Shown: positions 25,092 to 35,025, counted from the stretch's first letter. The stretch is DNA of 63,143 bases from an uncultured Lachnospiraceae bacterium (GCA_944384295.1 CALWSU010000011.1:1-63143), one strand, 5' to 3'. Program-made: numbers and translations. Notes: generated by a model not told the origin, from the sequence alone.

Positions 25092-27061
25092 GCAACATTA
25101 CAGTAGCAAAATCAGCGGGGTTTTGTTTTGGTGTGACACGCGCCGTAGAAATGGCATATGACGCCATTGCAACCCAAAAGCCATTATACTGCTATGGTCA
25201 GTTGATTCATAACAAGACAGTGACCGACGATTTGGCACAAAAGGGTTTGCAGGTAGTGGAGGATTTAGAAGGTTTGACAGAAGGCACGCTTTTGATTCGG
25301 TCACATGGTGTGGGAGAAGATTTATACAAACAAGCAAAGGCGCAAGGTCTAGAGATTTTGGACGGCACTTGCCCTTTTGTCAAAAAAATTCATGATATTG
25401 TACATGAAAAAAAAGCCGAAGGGCTTGGAATTATCATTGTAGGCGATGGAACACATCCCGAAGTCATTGGAATCAATGGCTGGTGTGATAATAGCGCGGT
25501 GATTTTGGCGAGTGTGGAAGAAGCGCAGACAAAAGAAATTCCACCTATGCCATGTTATGCTGTAGTGGTACAAACGACATTTCGACAAGAAAAATTCGAC
25601 AAAATTTTACAAATTTTACAAGAACGCGGCATACAGATGCAAGTGCATCAAACCATATGCTCCGCAACCGAAAAACGCCAGCAAGAGGCAGAAACGCTCT
25701 CCCAAAAAATGGATGCTATGGTGGTAATTGGTGGGAAAAATAGTTCAAATACACAAAAATTGGTGGAGATTTGCGCAAAAAATTGTAGAAATACCGTGCA
25801 TATTGAAACAAAATGCGATTTGGTGTTGAATAATTTTAAAAGAGGTGATAGAATAGGTGTAACTGCGGGTGCTTCTACACCACCCGCAATAATTAAGGAG
25901 GTAGTTGTTACTATGAGCGAAGCATTAGAAAATGCAGTACAAAATTTAGAAGGAAGTGAGGAAACTACATTTGCACAAATGTTGGAAGAATCCCTCGTTA
26001 CCCTGCACACAGGTGATGTGGTAAAAGGTATCGTAATCAGTGTTTCTGATACAGAAGAAGTTTCTGTAAACCTGCACTATAAATCCGACGGTATCATTGC
26101 AAGAGGCGAATTCAGCAGCGATCCAACAGTAATCCCTAGTAAGACAGTACAACCTGGAGATGAAATCGAAGTTTTCGTAGTACGCGTAAATGATGGCGAC
26201 GGCAATGTAATGCTTTCCAGAAAACGCATTGAAGCGCAAAAAGGTATGGAAGAAATCGAAGAAGCTTACAACAACAAAGCTGTTGTGACCGGTCAGGTGA
26301 CACAGGTAGTAAAAGGCGGCTTGATTGCAGTTGTCAATGGCGTAAACGTATTCATTCCTTCTTCTCAGGTTTCTAATAGATTTATTGAAGATCTGAGCGT
26401 ATTCAACGGTCAGGAATTGGAATTCAACATCATTGAAATGGATAGAGTAAAACGTCGTATCATCGGCGGCAGAAAAGCTCTGGTAGAACAAGAAATCGCA
26501 GCAAAACGTGCAGCTTTATTTGAAACCATTCAGGCTGGTACAAAAGCAACTGGTACAGTAAGCAGATTGACAGACTTTGGTGCATTCGTAGATTTGGGCG
26601 GCGTTGATGGCTTGATTCATATTTCCGAAATGAGCTGGGGCAGAATCTCCAACCCTAGAGAAGTATTAAAAGAAGGTCAGACAGTGGAAGTATTTGTACT
26701 GGATGTAGACAAAGAAAAAGGCAAAATCAGCCTGTCTTTGAAAGATGCAGACAAAAATCCTTGGAAACTGGCAGCAGAAAAATACAGCGTAGGTTCTGTG
26801 GTAGAAGGCAAAGTAGTACGTATGGTTCCTTTCGGCGCATTTGTAGAACTGGAAGCTGGCGTAGACGGCTTGGTTCATATCTCTCAGATTGCAAACAAAC
26901 ATGTTGTAAAACCCGAAGATGAACTGAAGGTTGGCGAAGTGATCAAAGTGAAAGTTCTGGAAGTAAATCCTGACCAGAAGAAAATCAGCCTTTCCAAAAG
27001 ACAAGCAGAAGCACCTGCTGAAGCTACAGAAGAAGCAGCTGAAGAAACTACAGAAGCATAA
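25088..27061 (+). CDS. ispH-rpsA: IspH-ribosomal protein S1 fusion
   Basis: Protein of 657 residues. Residues 1-275 are 4-hydroxy-3-methylbut-2-enyl diphosphate reductase, last enzyme of the MEP isoprenoid pathway. Its three iron-sulfur ligands are present (C13, C95, C191), as are substrate His41 and His123. From residue 276 come four S1 RNA-binding repeats (starting near 308, 394, 479 and 563) and an acidic Ala/Glu tail, as in low-GC ribosomal S1. Fusion of these two genes is known in Clostridia. Unusually, the junction carries its own AAGGAGG (25895-25901), an ATG at 25913 and a preceding 7-bp GC-rich hairpin, so free S1 of 382 residues may also be made. Codon use also appears more biased in the S1 part. 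Confidence 0.93.
   Translation: MSNITVAKSAGFCFGVTRAVEMAYDAIATQKPLYCYGQLIHNKTVTDDLAQKGLQVVEDLEGLTEGTLLIRSHGVGEDLYKQAKAQGLEILDGTCPFVKKIHDIVHEKKAEGLGIIIVGDGTHPEVIGINGWCDNSAVILASVEEAQTKEIPPMPCYAVVVQTTFRQEKFDKILQILQERGIQMQVHQTICSATEKRQQEAETLSQKMDAMVVIGGKNSSNTQKLVEICAKNCRNTVHIETKCDLVLNNFKRGDRIGVTAGASTPPAIIKEVVVTMSEALENAVQNLEGSEETTFAQMLEESLVTLHTGDVVKGIVISVSDTEEVSVNLHYKSDGIIARGEFSSDPTVIPSKTVQPGDEIEVFVVRVNDGDGNVMLSRKRIEAQKGMEEIEEAYNNKAVVTGQVTQVVKGGLIAVVNGVNVFIPSSQVSNRFIEDLSVFNGQELEFNIIEMDRVKRRIIGGRKALVEQEIAAKRAALFETIQAGTKATGTVSRLTDFGAFVDLGGVDGLIHISEMSWGRISNPREVLKEGQTVEVFVLDVDKEKGKISLSLKDADKNPWKLAAEKYSVGSVVEGKVVRMVPFGAFVELEAGVDGLVHISQIANKHVVKPEDELKVGEVIKVKVLEVNPDQKKISLSKRQAEAPAEATEEAAEETTEA
25865..25915 (+). 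promoter_or_regulatory. internal hairpin, ribosome binding site and start codon for free S1
   Basis: GCGGGTG (25865-25871) pairs perfectly with CACCCGC (25881-25887) across a 9-base loop. AAGGAGG follows at 25895-25901, then an in-frame ATG at 25913 (MSEALENAV), exactly where the S1 part begins. The site is as strong as those of stand-alone genes. The hairpin could hold back or admit ribosomes; no ribosome profiling is available to me. Confidence 0.6.
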
Positions 27062-27112
27062 TTGTATTCTGGATAAAATAGGAAACGCTTAAAACAGGAA
27101 GATAAATAGATT

Positions 27113-27155
27113 CGATAGAGTCTTGTCAGATAAGGCTCTATCGTTTTCTTTTTTT
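27113..27155 (+). terminator. terminator of the ispH-rpsA operon
   Basis: CGATAGAG-CTT pairs with AAG-CTCTATCG, followed by TTTTCTTTTTTT. It lies 52 bases after the stop. Confidence 0.88.
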
Positions 27156-27180
27156 GAACTACTTGTATACAGTGTTTGTA

Positions 27181-27214
27181 TGAATAAAAATGCAAAACAT
27201 GAAAAATTTATTCA
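27181..27214. promoter_or_regulatory. possible pair of ArgR-like boxes
   Basis: TGAATAAAAATGCA (27181-27194) matches the 14-base ARG-box pattern TGAATWWWWATTCA at 13 positions. A poorer half-conserved copy ends in ATTTATTCA at 27214. TGAATAAA and TTTATTCA also form an 8-bp inverted repeat. AT-rich sequence makes chance matches easy. The rest of the 560-base gap before the transporter holds only a terminator, this site and one promoter that I can see. Confidence 0.3.
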
Positions 27215-27424
27215 TTCTAATCTTATTTTTTGTTCTCATACGCAATCTATTCAAATTTTGCATGTACAAAAATGTAAAATCTTTTGATGTCTCTGGTTTT
27301 TAAACTTTTGGAAAATAGAGCATAACTATCTAAAAAAAATGCATCATATTAAAAATATGTGAAAATTTAATAAGAATCACCGATCTATAGAAAAAACTTT
27401 TGGAAATTGATCAAATTTTCTGTA

Positions 27425-27453
27425 TTGTTGTGGATTTCATTTTGTGTTATAAT
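27425..27453 (+). promoter_or_regulatory. promoter of the amino acid ABC operon
   Basis: A weak -35 TTGTTG (27425-27430) and a perfect TATAAT (27448-27453) are 17 nt apart. The leader would be about 160 bases long; no T-box or riboswitch signature was recognised in it. Confidence 0.55.
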
Positions 27454-27620
27454 CTTTAAGTATGTATAAGTGGGTTTGTGAAAATGTATATATGCAAAAA
27501 GATTTGTATATGTTCATAAAAACATAAGGTACAGAAAAAAGCAAAAGGACTTGTCTGTGTGAATCATGGGCAAGTAGCATAATATTTTAAAATTTTTTAT
27601 GATTAAGGGAGGAATTTAGT

Positions 27621-28445
27621 ATGAAATTTAAAAAATGGGCAGCAATCGCAATGGCTATGACAATGACAATGGGTCTGGCAGCATGCAGCAGTGGTACAGA
27701 CAGCACAACAGATGCCACAAACACAGAAAACACAGGCGACAGTGCAGAAAACACAGGTGATACCACAGCGAAAAAAGTGTATAAGATTGGTACAGATACA
27801 ACATTTGCACCTTTTGAATTCCAAAATGATGCAGGCGAATTTGTTGGGATTGACATTGACCTGTTAAACGCAATCGCAGAAGACCAGGGCTTTGAAATTG
27901 AATTACAGTCCTTAGGATTCAATGCAGCAGTACAGGCTTTGGAAGCTGGTCAGGTAGATGGCGTTATCGCTGGTATGAGCATCACAGAAGACAGACAGAA
28001 ACAGTTTGATTTCTCTGACCCTTATTTCGATAGTGGTGTAGTAATGGGCGTGAAAGAAGACGACGAAACCATTACAAGCTATGAAGATTTGAAAGGCAAA
28101 AAAGTAGCTGTAAAAATTGGTACAGAAGGTCAGACTTTTGCTGAATCTATCAAAGACCAGTATGGTTTTACAACAGTAACATTTGATGATTCCAACTCTA
28201 TGTATCTGGATGTAAGAAGTGGCAACTCCGCAGCATGTTTTGAAGATTATCCTGTAATGGGCTATGCAATCACACAGGGCGTAGGTTTGAAAATGGTAAC
28301 TGAAAAAGAACAGGGCAGCTCCTATGGTTTTGCAGTAAACAAAGGTCAGAACGCAGAATTGCTGGAAATGTTCAACGCTGGTTTGGCAAATGTCAAAGAA
28401 AGCGGCAAATATGACGAAATCCTGAACACATACATTCAGGAATAA
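27621..28445 (+). CDS. polar amino acid ABC transporter substrate-binding lipoprotein (GlnH-like)
   Basis: Protein of 274 residues. Lipoprotein signal MKFKKWAAIAMAMTMTMGLAAC with Cys22, then a Thr/Asn-rich spacer to about residue 50. The binding domain shows the family landmarks GTDTTFAPFEFQ, GIDIDLLNAIAED, VDGVIAGMSITEDRQKQFDFSDPYFDSG and DLKGKKVAVKIGTEG. These are closest to glutamine and other polar amino acid binding proteins. It captures the ligand outside the cell for the permease and ATPase downstream. GGGAGG precedes the start. A 15-bp perfect inverted repeat separates it from the permease gene, as if to raise its expression above the rest. Confidence 0.9.
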   Translation: MKFKKWAAIAMAMTMTMGLAACSSGTDSTTDATNTENTGDSAENTGDTTAKKVYKIGTDTTFAPFEFQNDAGEFVGIDIDLLNAIAEDQGFEIELQSLGFNAAVQALEAGQVDGVIAGMSITEDRQKQFDFSDPYFDSGVVMGVKEDDETITSYEDLKGKKVAVKIGTEGQTFAESIKDQYGFTTVTFDDSNSMYLDVRSGNSAACFEDYPVMGYAITQGVGLKMVTEKEQGSSYGFAVNKGQNAELLEMFNAGLANVKESGKYDEILNTYIQE

Positions 28446-28470
28446 GTTTTACAAAGGATAGCGATATCCA

Positions 28471-28531
28471 GAACGATACCATATGAGATATAACTATATA
28501 TGCTATGAAACAGTGACATATGGTATCGTTC
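28471..28531 (+). promoter_or_regulatory. perfect 15-bp stem-loop between binding protein and permease genes
   Basis: GAACGATACCATATG (28471-28485) and its exact reverse complement (28517-28531) flank a 31-base loop. No T run follows, so it is less likely a terminator than an mRNA-stabilising or processing hairpin within the operon. Confidence 0.75.
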
Positions 28532-28569
28532 AGAAATAAATTTTGTCTATGAGTTGGGAGTAGTGCCTT

Positions 28570-29322
28570 ATGGGTGAAACACAGGTTTTTGTAACAGGAA
28601 TGACCGATTTGTTTCAGAATATCGGTTATTTCGCACTGGCAGCGGCAGAACCGACAAAAGAGCCGTCTGTCATTGGGGAATTTTTGCAATATGCAGTTAG
28701 TATTTCTCCTAGATTGTTTGAAGGCTTGAAGATGACCATTGCTATGACGGTTTGTTCTTTGGCTTTGGGTATCATTGTGGGGCTGATTGCTTGCTTTTGT
28801 TCCATTTCGCGGTTTAAGATTTTGAATATGATTTCTGGCGCGTATCTGAGTATCATTCGTGGTACACCATTGATGGTACAAGCTACATTTATTTATTTTG
28901 GTTTGAGTGCGGTATTAGGAATCACAATTTCTTCTTTTGTTGCTTCTGTGATTGTATTGATGCTCAATTCGGGTGCATATTTATCTGAAATTTTCCGTAG
29001 TGGTATCAATGCCATCAATAAAGGTCAGATGGAAGCGGCAAGAAGTTTAGGTTTGCCGCATGGCGTGGCAATGCGTAAAATCATATTGCCGCAGGCATTT
29101 CGCGTTGTCATTCCTTCTGTAACAAATCAATTTATCATCACTTTGAAAGATACTTCTATACTGTCTGTCATTGGGGTAGCAGAAATGATGCGTCAAAGTC
29201 AGCAGTTGGTCGCAAATAACTTCCGTGCATTTGAAACATATGCAATTGTTGCGGTATGGTACTATGTACTGGTAATCATACTGACCAAATTGTTCCAATT
29301 GCTTGAAAGGAGGTTAAAATGA
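28570..29322 (+). CDS. polar amino acid ABC transporter permease
   Basis: Protein of 250 residues of the HisM/GlnP type with about five membrane helices. The conserved EAA loop appears as [27 protein letters not shown], and [13 protein letters not shown] is the characteristic upstream segment. An N-terminal stretch of about 40 residues before the first helix is longer than usual and not hydrophobic enough for an export signal. A GGGAG site supports this start. It overlaps the ATPase gene by 4 bases (ATGA). Confidence 0.9.
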   Translation: MGETQVFVTGMTDLFQNIGYFALAAAEPTKEPSVIGEFLQYAVSISPRLFEGLKMTIAMTVCSLALGIIVGLIACFCSISRFKILNMISGAYLSIIRGTPLMVQATFIYFGLSAVLGITISSFVASVIVLMLNSGAYLSEIFRSGINAINKGQMEAARSLGLPHGVAMRKIILPQAFRVVIPSVTNQFIITLKDTSILSVIGVAEMMRQSQQLVANNFRAFETYAIVAVWYYVLVIILTKLFQLLERRLK

Positions 29323-30050
29323 TGATCAAGGTAAAAGTAGAAAATTTGAAAAAGAGCTTTGGTCCTTTGGAAGTACTCAAAGACATTAACTTGGAAGTCA
29401 AAGAAGGCGAAGTGGTTTGCTTGATTGGTCCTTCAGGCTCCGGGAAAAGTACATTTTTGCGCTGCTTGAATAAATTAGAACAACCGACAGGCGGCAGCAT
29501 CATTGTAGATGATCATGATTTGATGTCAAAAGACGAGGATATCAATAAAATTCGTGAAAATATTGGTATGGTATTCCAGCAATTCAATCTGTTTCCACAT
29601 CTTTCAGTATTGGAAAATATTGTGCTGGCACCCGTTGACAGAAAACGTATGTCACGTGATCAAGCAGTGGAAAAAGCAAAAAGCTTATTGGAAACTGTTG
29701 GATTATTAGAAAAAGCGATGGAATATCCTTCCAGTTTGTCTGGCGGACAGCAACAGCGTGTCGCAATTGCACGTGCGTTGGCAATGGAACCGGATATTAT
29801 GCTTTTTGACGAACCGACTTCTGCACTCGATCCAGAAATGGTAGGGGAAGTATTGGAAGTTATGAAACGTCTGGCAGCCCAAGGTATGACCATGGTGGTT
29901 GTGACACACGAAATGGGCTTTGCCCGTGAAGTGGCTGACCGCGTGATCTTTATGGACGGCGGATATATTGTAGAACAGGGTACACCGGAAGAAGTTTTCG
30001 GCAACCCACAAAACAAAAGAACACAGGACTTCTTAAACAAAGTTTTGTAA
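29319..30050 (+). CDS. polar amino acid ABC transporter ATP-binding protein (GlnQ-like)
   Basis: Protein of 243 residues, full length. Walker [11 protein letters not shown]-loop [12 protein letters not shown], signature LSGGQQQRV, Walker [15 protein letters not shown] and switch His in [10 protein letters not shown] are all intact. These motifs, including [10 protein letters not shown], are typical of the GlnQ/HisP/ArtP family. AAAGGAGG precedes the start; ATG occurs at both 29319 and 29322 and either could be used. It energises the permease encoded just upstream. Confidence 0.93.
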   Translation: MMIKVKVENLKKSFGPLEVLKDINLEVKEGEVVCLIGPSGSGKSTFLRCLNKLEQPTGGSIIVDDHDLMSKDEDINKIRENIGMVFQQFNLFPHLSVLENIVLAPVDRKRMSRDQAVEKAKSLLETVGLLEKAMEYPSSLSGGQQQRVAIARALAMEPDIMLFDEPTSALDPEMVGEVLEVMKRLAAQGMTMVVVTHEMGFAREVADRVIFMDGGYIVEQGTPEEVFGNPQNKRTQDFLNKVL

Positions 30051-30116
30051 TGTGTGTTTGCAACCATAAGGCGAATTTGTTGTCAGTGAAAAGAAATAAC
30101 AAAAAAACGATTTTTG

Positions 30117-30158
30117 CGTTTCCTTGCAGTATGTATAGTACGTATGGGCAGGGAAACG
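30117..30158 (+). other. 11-bp stem-loop downstream of the ATPase gene
   Basis: CGTTTCCTTGC (30117-30127) pairs with GCAGGGAAACG (30148-30158) with one wobble, around a 20-base loop. An A run rather than a T run follows, so it is not a standard terminator. It may protect the 3' end of the transporter mRNA. Confidence 0.5.
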
Positions 30159-30167
30159 AAAAAACAC

Positions 30168-30196
30168 TTGCATACAATTGTGAAAGATGGTATACT
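30168..30196 (+). promoter_or_regulatory. promoter of the rimP-nusA-infB cluster
   Basis: TTGCAT (30168-30173) and TATACT (30191-30196) are 17 nt apart. The predicted transcript begins near 30203 and has a leader of about 85 bases that includes the hairpin at 30227. Confidence 0.75.
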
Positions 30197-30226
30197 ATCT
30201 TCAGTAACAAGCAGAGACGGTAGCGA

Positions 30227-30252
30227 AAAGAGTGGGTGAGAACCCACTCTTT
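30227..30252 (+). promoter_or_regulatory. rimP leader hairpin
   Basis: AAAGAGTGGGT (30227-30237) pairs perfectly with ACCCACTCTTT (30242-30252) around a 4-base GAGA loop, 34 bases before rimP. A hairpin of this shape is commonly seen ahead of rimP in Firmicutes. Only TTTATTATT follows, so it might attenuate weakly or act after transcription. Confidence 0.65.
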
Positions 30253-30286
30253 ATTATTGCATCAGCAAAAGGAAGTGAGAGAAAAA

Positions 30287-30751
30287 ATGGCAAAAAGCAA
30301 CACAGAAAAAAAAGTATTACCCTTATTAGAACCAATCATAGAAAATTTGCAGCTGGAATTGGTGGAACTGGAATTTGTCAAAGAAGGCGCAAACTGGTAT
30401 TTACGTGTATACATTGATAAAGACGGTGGCGTCAATATAGATGATTGCGAAGCAGTCAGCCGCGCTTTGGAAGCAAAGTTGGACGAAACAGACCCTATCG
30501 AACAGGCGTATGTATTAGAAGTAAGTTCGCCGGGGATTGACCGTCCATTGCGCAAAGATGCAGATTTTGAAAAGTATAAAGGCGAAATGATAGATATTAA
30601 ACTATATCAAGCATTAGACGGCAAAAAACAGTATCAAGGCAAATTGTTGGGTTTGACAGATGGCGTGATCGCACTGGAAGAAGAAGACGGTACCATCCGT
30701 AATTTTGTACAAAAAGATACCGCAGATGTCAGATTGGCAGTCATATTTTAA
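30287..30751 (+). CDS. rimP: ribosome maturation factor RimP
   Basis: Protein of 154 residues, typical length. RimP helps early assembly of the 30S subunit. Family landmarks are visible: LELVELEFVKEG, LRVYIDKDGGVNIDDCEAVSR and YVLEVSSPGIDRPL. Start ATG at 30287 (MAKSNTEKK) is preceded by a GGAAGTGAG site; the frame is open upstream into the leader hairpin, but that part is not conserved. First gene of the conserved rimP-nusA-rnpM-ylxQ-infB-rbfA series. Confidence 0.95.
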   Translation: MAKSNTEKKVLPLLEPIIENLQLELVELEFVKEGANWYLRVYIDKDGGVNIDDCEAVSRALEAKLDETDPIEQAYVLEVSSPGIDRPLRKDADFEKYKGEMIDIKLYQALDGKKQYQGKLLGLTDGVIALEEEDGTIRNFVQKDTADVRLAVIF

Positions 30752-30780
30752 GAAAAAGGCATAAGGGAGGAATCGGAAAA

Positions 30781-32109
30781 ATGGATAAGGCGGAATTCAT
30801 CGAAGCATTACATTTGATCGAAAAAGAAAAGGGCATTGACAGAGAAATTATTTTCGAGGCAATTGAAGCTTCTTTGGTATCGGCATGCAAAAAGAATTTT
30901 GGTGCGAATCAAAATATAAAAGTTGTAATCGATCGTGATACAGGTAATGTAGCTTGTTATGCACAACGTACTGTAGTAGAAACCGTGACAGATGAATTAA
31001 ACGAAATCGAAGTGAATGCGGCGAGAGTTTTGAATCCCAGCTATCAAATTGGTGATGTCGTGGATTTGGAAGTGACACCCAGAAACTTTGGTCGTGTGGC
31101 AGCACAGACAGCAAAACAGGTTGTTGTGCAGAAATTCAGAGAAGCAGAAAGAGAAATTCTTTACAACCAGTATATCACAAAAGAAAAAGAAGTTGTGACT
31201 GTGATTGTACAGCGCAAAGAAAGAAGAAATGTGATTGTACAGCTTGGAAAAATGGACGCGATTTTGGCAGCGAATGAACAAATTCCAGGGGAGACCTACA
31301 ATTTTATGGACCGTATCAAAGTATATGTGATGGAAGTAAAACAAACTTCAAAAGGTCCTCAGATTTATGTATCTCGTACACATCCTGAATTGGTAAAACG
31401 CTTATTTGAACAAGAAGTACCAGAAGTACATGATGGCACAGTAGAAATCAAAAGCATTGCCAGAGAAGCAGGCAGCAGAACCAAAATTGCAGTTTATTCC
31501 AAAAATGAAAATGTGGACGCCTTGGGTGCATGTGTGGGACAGAATGGCTGTCGCGTCAACACAATTGTAGATGCTTTGGGTGGTGAAAAAATTGATGTCA
31601 TCACTTGGAGCGAAGACCCTAAGGAATTTATTGCAGCGGCTTTGAGTCCTTCTAAAGTGGTTGGGGTTTCTATCAACGAAATCGAACAAAGTGCAAAAAT
31701 TGTTGTGCCTGACCATCAACTTTCTTTGGCAATCGGCAAAGAAGGACAGAATGCAAGATTGTCCGCAAAACTGACAGGCTGGCGCATTGATATTAAGAGC
31801 GAAACACAGGCAAGAGAAACCAATTTCTTAGAGGAAGATGTCAGAAAAGAAGATGTCGAAGAAATGTCAGAAACAACAGAAAACATGGACGAAACAGAAA
31901 CATCTACAGAAATTCTGGCAGAAGATATGCAACAGGCAGAAAGCCAAACAGACAACAATGCAGAAGAAGTAGAAAATACAGAAGCTGTAAAAGAAACAGA
32001 AGAAACAGAAGAAACTGAAAACGTAGAAGAAGCGGAAGAAGCAGAAGAAGCAGGCGAACCAGAAGAAGTAACCACACAAGAGGACACAGAAAACGAACAA
32101 CAAGTGTAA
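30781..32109 (+). CDS. nusA: transcription termination/antitermination protein NusA
   Basis: Protein of 442 residues. The N-terminal RNA polymerase-binding domain, S1 domain (around residues 130-200) and two KH domains (around 200-345, with ACVGQNGCRVNTIVDALGGEKIDVI and LAIGKEGQNARLSAKLTGW) give a complete NusA core. After residue 350 comes a tail of about 85 residues made almost wholly of Glu, Thr, Ala and Gln, far beyond the Bacillus protein, which ends soon after the KH domains. The tail is likely disordered. NusA modulates pausing and termination. AGGGAGGAATCGG precedes the start. Confidence 0.95.
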   Translation: MDKAEFIEALHLIEKEKGIDREIIFEAIEASLVSACKKNFGANQNIKVVIDRDTGNVACYAQRTVVETVTDELNEIEVNAARVLNPSYQIGDVVDLEVTPRNFGRVAAQTAKQVVVQKFREAEREILYNQYITKEKEVVTVIVQRKERRNVIVQLGKMDAILAANEQIPGETYNFMDRIKVYVMEVKQTSKGPQIYVSRTHPELVKRLFEQEVPEVHDGTVEIKSIAREAGSRTKIAVYSKNENVDALGACVGQNGCRVNTIVDALGGEKIDVITWSEDPKEFIAAALSPSKVVGVSINEIEQSAKIVVPDHQLSLAIGKEGQNARLSAKLTGWRIDIKSETQARETNFLEEDVRKEDVEEMSETTENMDETETSTEILAEDMQQAESQTDNNAEEVENTEAVKETEETEETENVEEAEEAEEAGEPEEVTTQEDTENEQQV

Positions 32110-32124
32110 AAAGGAGGCGGCAAC

Positions 32125-32400
32125 ATGAAACAAAGAAAAGTCCCTTTGAGAAAATGCACAGGTTGTCAAGAAATGAAAGACAAAAGAGAATTGATTCGTA
32201 TTGTCAGAAATGACGCAGGCGAATTTTCTTTAGATCGTACAGGCAAAAAACCTGGACGTGGGGCATATATTTGTCCGAATGTACAATGTCTGGAAAAAGC
32301 CCAAAAATCGAAAGGTTTAGAACGTTCTTTCAAAGCGGCTGTACCCAAAGAGGTGTATGAACAGCTTTTGGCACAATTGGAGGAAATGGGCAATGCGTAA
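32125..32400 (+). CDS. rnpM: RNase P modulator RnpM (YlxR)
   Basis: Protein of 91 residues of the YlxR family, recently described as a modulator of RNase P in Bacillus. It begins KVPLRKCTGCQEMKDKRELIRIVR, the family signature, and has the central GRGAYIC motif. It is basic and RNA-binding. AAGGAGGCGG precedes the ATG. Its stop overlaps the ylxQ start by 8 bases. The usual location between nusA and ylxQ supports the call. Confidence 0.92.
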   Translation: MKQRKVPLRKCTGCQEMKDKRELIRIVRNDAGEFSLDRTGKKPGRGAYICPNVQCLEKAQKSKGLERSFKAAVPKEVYEQLLAQLEEMGNA

Positions 32401-32734
32401 AATATATTCTCTTTTGGGGCTATGCAAACGCGCAGGCAAAATTGCAGGCGGTGAGGTTGCCGCAATCGAAGCAATCCGAGGAAAAAAAGCATTTCTGGTC
32501 ATTGTGGCAGATGATGCGTCTGCAAATACAAAAAAGAAATTTCATAATTCTGCGGCATTTTATGAAATCCCAATCATAGAATTTGGTACAAAGGCAGAGT
32601 TGGGACGCGCAATTGGCGAGGAAATCAGAGCGGTACTGGCAGTCACAGAGTCCGGTTTCGCAAACAAATTGAAGATGCTGGCAGAACAAACAAACACCAT
32701 AAACACAACAGGAATGGATGAACGATATGAATAG
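32393..32734 (+). CDS. L7Ae-family ribosomal protein (YlxQ)
   Basis: Protein of 113 residues of the L7Ae/L30e/YlxQ family, which binds kink-turn RNA. It opens with [19 protein letters not shown], and [15 protein letters not shown] is the family core. Start ATG at 32393 lies inside the end of rnpM, preceded by GGAGGA; the same frame is open further upstream but overlaps rnpM. The C-terminal 15 residues are Asn/Thr-rich and probably disordered. Its cellular RNA target is not settled. Confidence 0.9.
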   Translation: MRKIYSLLGLCKRAGKIAGGEVAAIEAIRGKKAFLVIVADDASANTKKKFHNSAAFYEIPIIEFGTKAELGRAIGEEIRAVLAVTESGFANKLKMLAEQTNTINTTGMDERYE

Positions 32735-32763
32735 ATGATATTTGGAAAGTAGAGGTGCAGCGA

Positions 32764-35025
32764 ATGTCAAAGATGCGAATTTATGAACTGGCAAAGCAAT
32801 TGGGCATTGCCAATAAAGAATTGATGGAAAAGCTGAGAGAGATGGGTGTGGAAGCCAAGAACCATATGAATATGGTGGGTGAAGAAGATATAGAAAAAAT
32901 TCAGGCGATGTACCAGCAGAAAGAACAAAAACAGCCAGAAGCGGTACAGCAGCAGGCAAAGCCAGAACAGCAAAAGACCGAAGCACCGGCAAATAAAAAC
33001 AATGCGCCAAACCAAGGCAAACAGCAGGCAAAACAGGAAAATCGCAAACAAGAAAATAAAAATGGTCAAAATCGTTCCAACCAAGCAAATCATCAAAACA
33101 ATAACGGGGACAAGGGACAAAATCGCCAAAATCAGCAGAATCAACAAAATGGCGGCAAAAAAGGCAAGAAAGATAAAAAAGACCAAAAACCCAAAGAAAA
33201 TCCAATCGAACGCAGACGTCGTGAAATGGAAGAAGCAAAACAGGCAGAAGCACAAGCTGCAAATGCAGATGATCCTGTAATCAAGAGCATTCCAGAAAGC
33301 ATTACTGTCAAAGATTTGGCAGAAGTGCTGGGCAAAAAAGGTTCCGATTTGGTAATGGCGTTTATGAAAAAAGGACAAATGGTCAATATCAACGCAACAT
33401 TGGATTTTGATACCGCAGCAAGCATTGCAGAAGATTATAATGTTATTTTGGAATTGGAAGAAGAAAAAGATATTTTAGAAACTGTGTTTGCTGAGGAAGA
33501 AGACAGCGAAGATGATTTGCAGGAACGTCCTCCTGTTGTAGTTGTTATGGGACACGTTGACCATGGGAAAACATCTTTATTGGACGCCATTCGTCATAGC
33601 AATGTCACAAAAGGAGAAGCTGGCGGTATTACACAGCATATCGGTGCGTATACCGTACAGATTGATGGAAAACCGATTACATTCTTAGATACACCAGGGC
33701 ATGAAGCATTTACCGCAATGCGTATGCGTGGGGCACAAATTACAGATATTGCCGTTTTGGTAGTAGCGGCAGATGACGGCGTTATGCCACAGACAGTAGA
33801 AGCAATCAACCACGCAAAGGCGGCAGGGGTGGAAATCATTGTTGCAATCAACAAAATGGATAAACCTTCTGCAAACCCGGATAGAGTGAAACAAGAATTG
33901 GTAGAATATGAATTGGTAGCCGAGGACTGGGGCGGTCAGACCATTTGTGTGCCTGTGTCCGCAGTGACAAAAGAAGGCATTGATTCCCTGCTGGAAATGA
34001 TTATACTGGTGGCGGAAATGAAAGAACTACGCGCAAATCCAAACAGAAAAGCAAGAGGCGCGATTGTAGAAGCACAGTTGGACAAAGGACGCGGTCCTGT
34101 GGCTACGGTATTGGTACAAAATGGTACCTTGCATGTAGGTGACCCTATTGTGGCAGGCAGCGCATATGGCAAGATTCGTGCCATGACAGACGACAAGGGC
34201 AGACGTGTGAAAAAAGCAGGTCCTTCTACACCAGTGGAAATTTTGGGGCTGTCTGAAGTGCCTTCCGCGGGCGATGGCTTCTATGTAGCTGAAAATGACA
34301 AACAGGCTAGACAAGTAGCGGAAAGCATTATTGCGAAAAACAGAGAAAACCTCATCAAAGAAACACCACAAAAAGTATCTTTGGACGATTTGTTCTCTCA
34401 AATTCAAAGCGGCAATATGAAAGAACTCAATATTGTGGTAAAAGCCGATGTACAAGGTTCCGTAGAAGCGGTACGCCAGAGTTTAGAAAGATTGTCGAAT
34501 GAAGAAGTACGTGTGCGCATTATCCATGGCGGTGTCGGCGCGATTACAGAAAGTGACGTTATGTTGGCGTCTGCGTCGAATGCCATTATCATTGGTTTTA
34601 ACGTACGTCCAGAACCCGCAGCAAAAGCTTTTGCGGACGAAGAAAAAGTCGATGTACGTTTGTATCGTGTCATTTATAACGCGATTGAAGATATTACAGC
34701 GGCAATGAAAGGCTTGTTAGACCCTGTCTTTGAAGAAAAAATACTGGGACACGCAGAAGTACGTCAATTGTTCAAGGCTTCTGGCGTAGGTACCATTGCG
34801 GGTAGTTATGTCAAAGATGGTAAGTTTGTCAGAAATTGTCAAGTACGTATCATTCGTGACGGTATTGTGGTATATGAAGGCGATTTGGAAAGCTTGAAGC
34901 GCTTCAAAGATGATGTCAAAGAAGTGGCTGCTGGTTATGAATGTGGTTTGGTATTTAAGAAATTTAACGATGTGAAGGAAGGCGATTGGATCGAAGCCTT
35001 CACAATGGTAGAAGTACCAAGATAA
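32764..35025 (+). CDS. infB: translation initiation factor IF-2
   Basis: Protein of 753 residues. The N-terminal IF2_N unit ([21 protein letters not shown]) is followed by a long Gln/Asn/Lys-rich linker (about residues 58-150) and a second IF2_N unit near 180. The GTPase domain has [20 protein letters not shown] and NKMDKP, followed by the standard C-terminal domains II, III and the fMet-tRNA-binding domain. IF-2 places initiator tRNA on the ribosome. Start ATG at 32764 follows AGAGGTG. Several in-frame Met codons in the linker could give shorter forms, as in E. coli, but none has a clear site. Confidence 0.95.
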   Translation: MSKMRIYELAKQLGIANKELMEKLREMGVEAKNHMNMVGEEDIEKIQAMYQQKEQKQPEAVQQQAKPEQQKTEAPANKNNAPNQGKQQAKQENRKQENKNGQNRSNQANHQNNNGDKGQNRQNQQNQQNGGKKGKKDKKDQKPKENPIERRRREMEEAKQAEAQAANADDPVIKSIPESITVKDLAEVLGKKGSDLVMAFMKKGQMVNINATLDFDTAASIAEDYNVILELEEEKDILETVFAEEEDSEDDLQERPPVVVVMGHVDHGKTSLLDAIRHSNVTKGEAGGITQHIGAYTVQIDGKPITFLDTPGHEAFTAMRMRGAQITDIAVLVVAADDGVMPQTVEAINHAKAAGVEIIVAINKMDKPSANPDRVKQELVEYELVAEDWGGQTICVPVSAVTKEGIDSLLEMIILVAEMKELRANPNRKARGAIVEAQLDKGRGPVATVLVQNGTLHVGDPIVAGSAYGKIRAMTDDKGRRVKKAGPSTPVEILGLSEVPSAGDGFYVAENDKQARQVAESIIAKNRENLIKETPQKVSLDDLFSQIQSGNMKELNIVVKADVQGSVEAVRQSLERLSNEEVRVRIIHGGVGAITESDVMLASASNAIIIGFNVRPEPAAKAFADEEKVDVRLYRVIYNAIEDITAAMKGLLDPVFEEKILGHAEVRQLFKASGVGTIAGSYVKDGKFVRNCQVRIIRDGIVVYEGDLESLKRFKDDVKEVAAGYECGLVFKKFNDVKEGDWIEAFTMVEVPR

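Noticed and set aside
27215..27420. T-box or riboswitch ahead of the amino acid transporter
   Set aside because: No T-box core or known aptamer signature could be found in the AT-rich leader.
30117..30158. Standard terminator after the GlnQ-like gene
   Set aside because: The stem is good but is followed by A, not T, residues.
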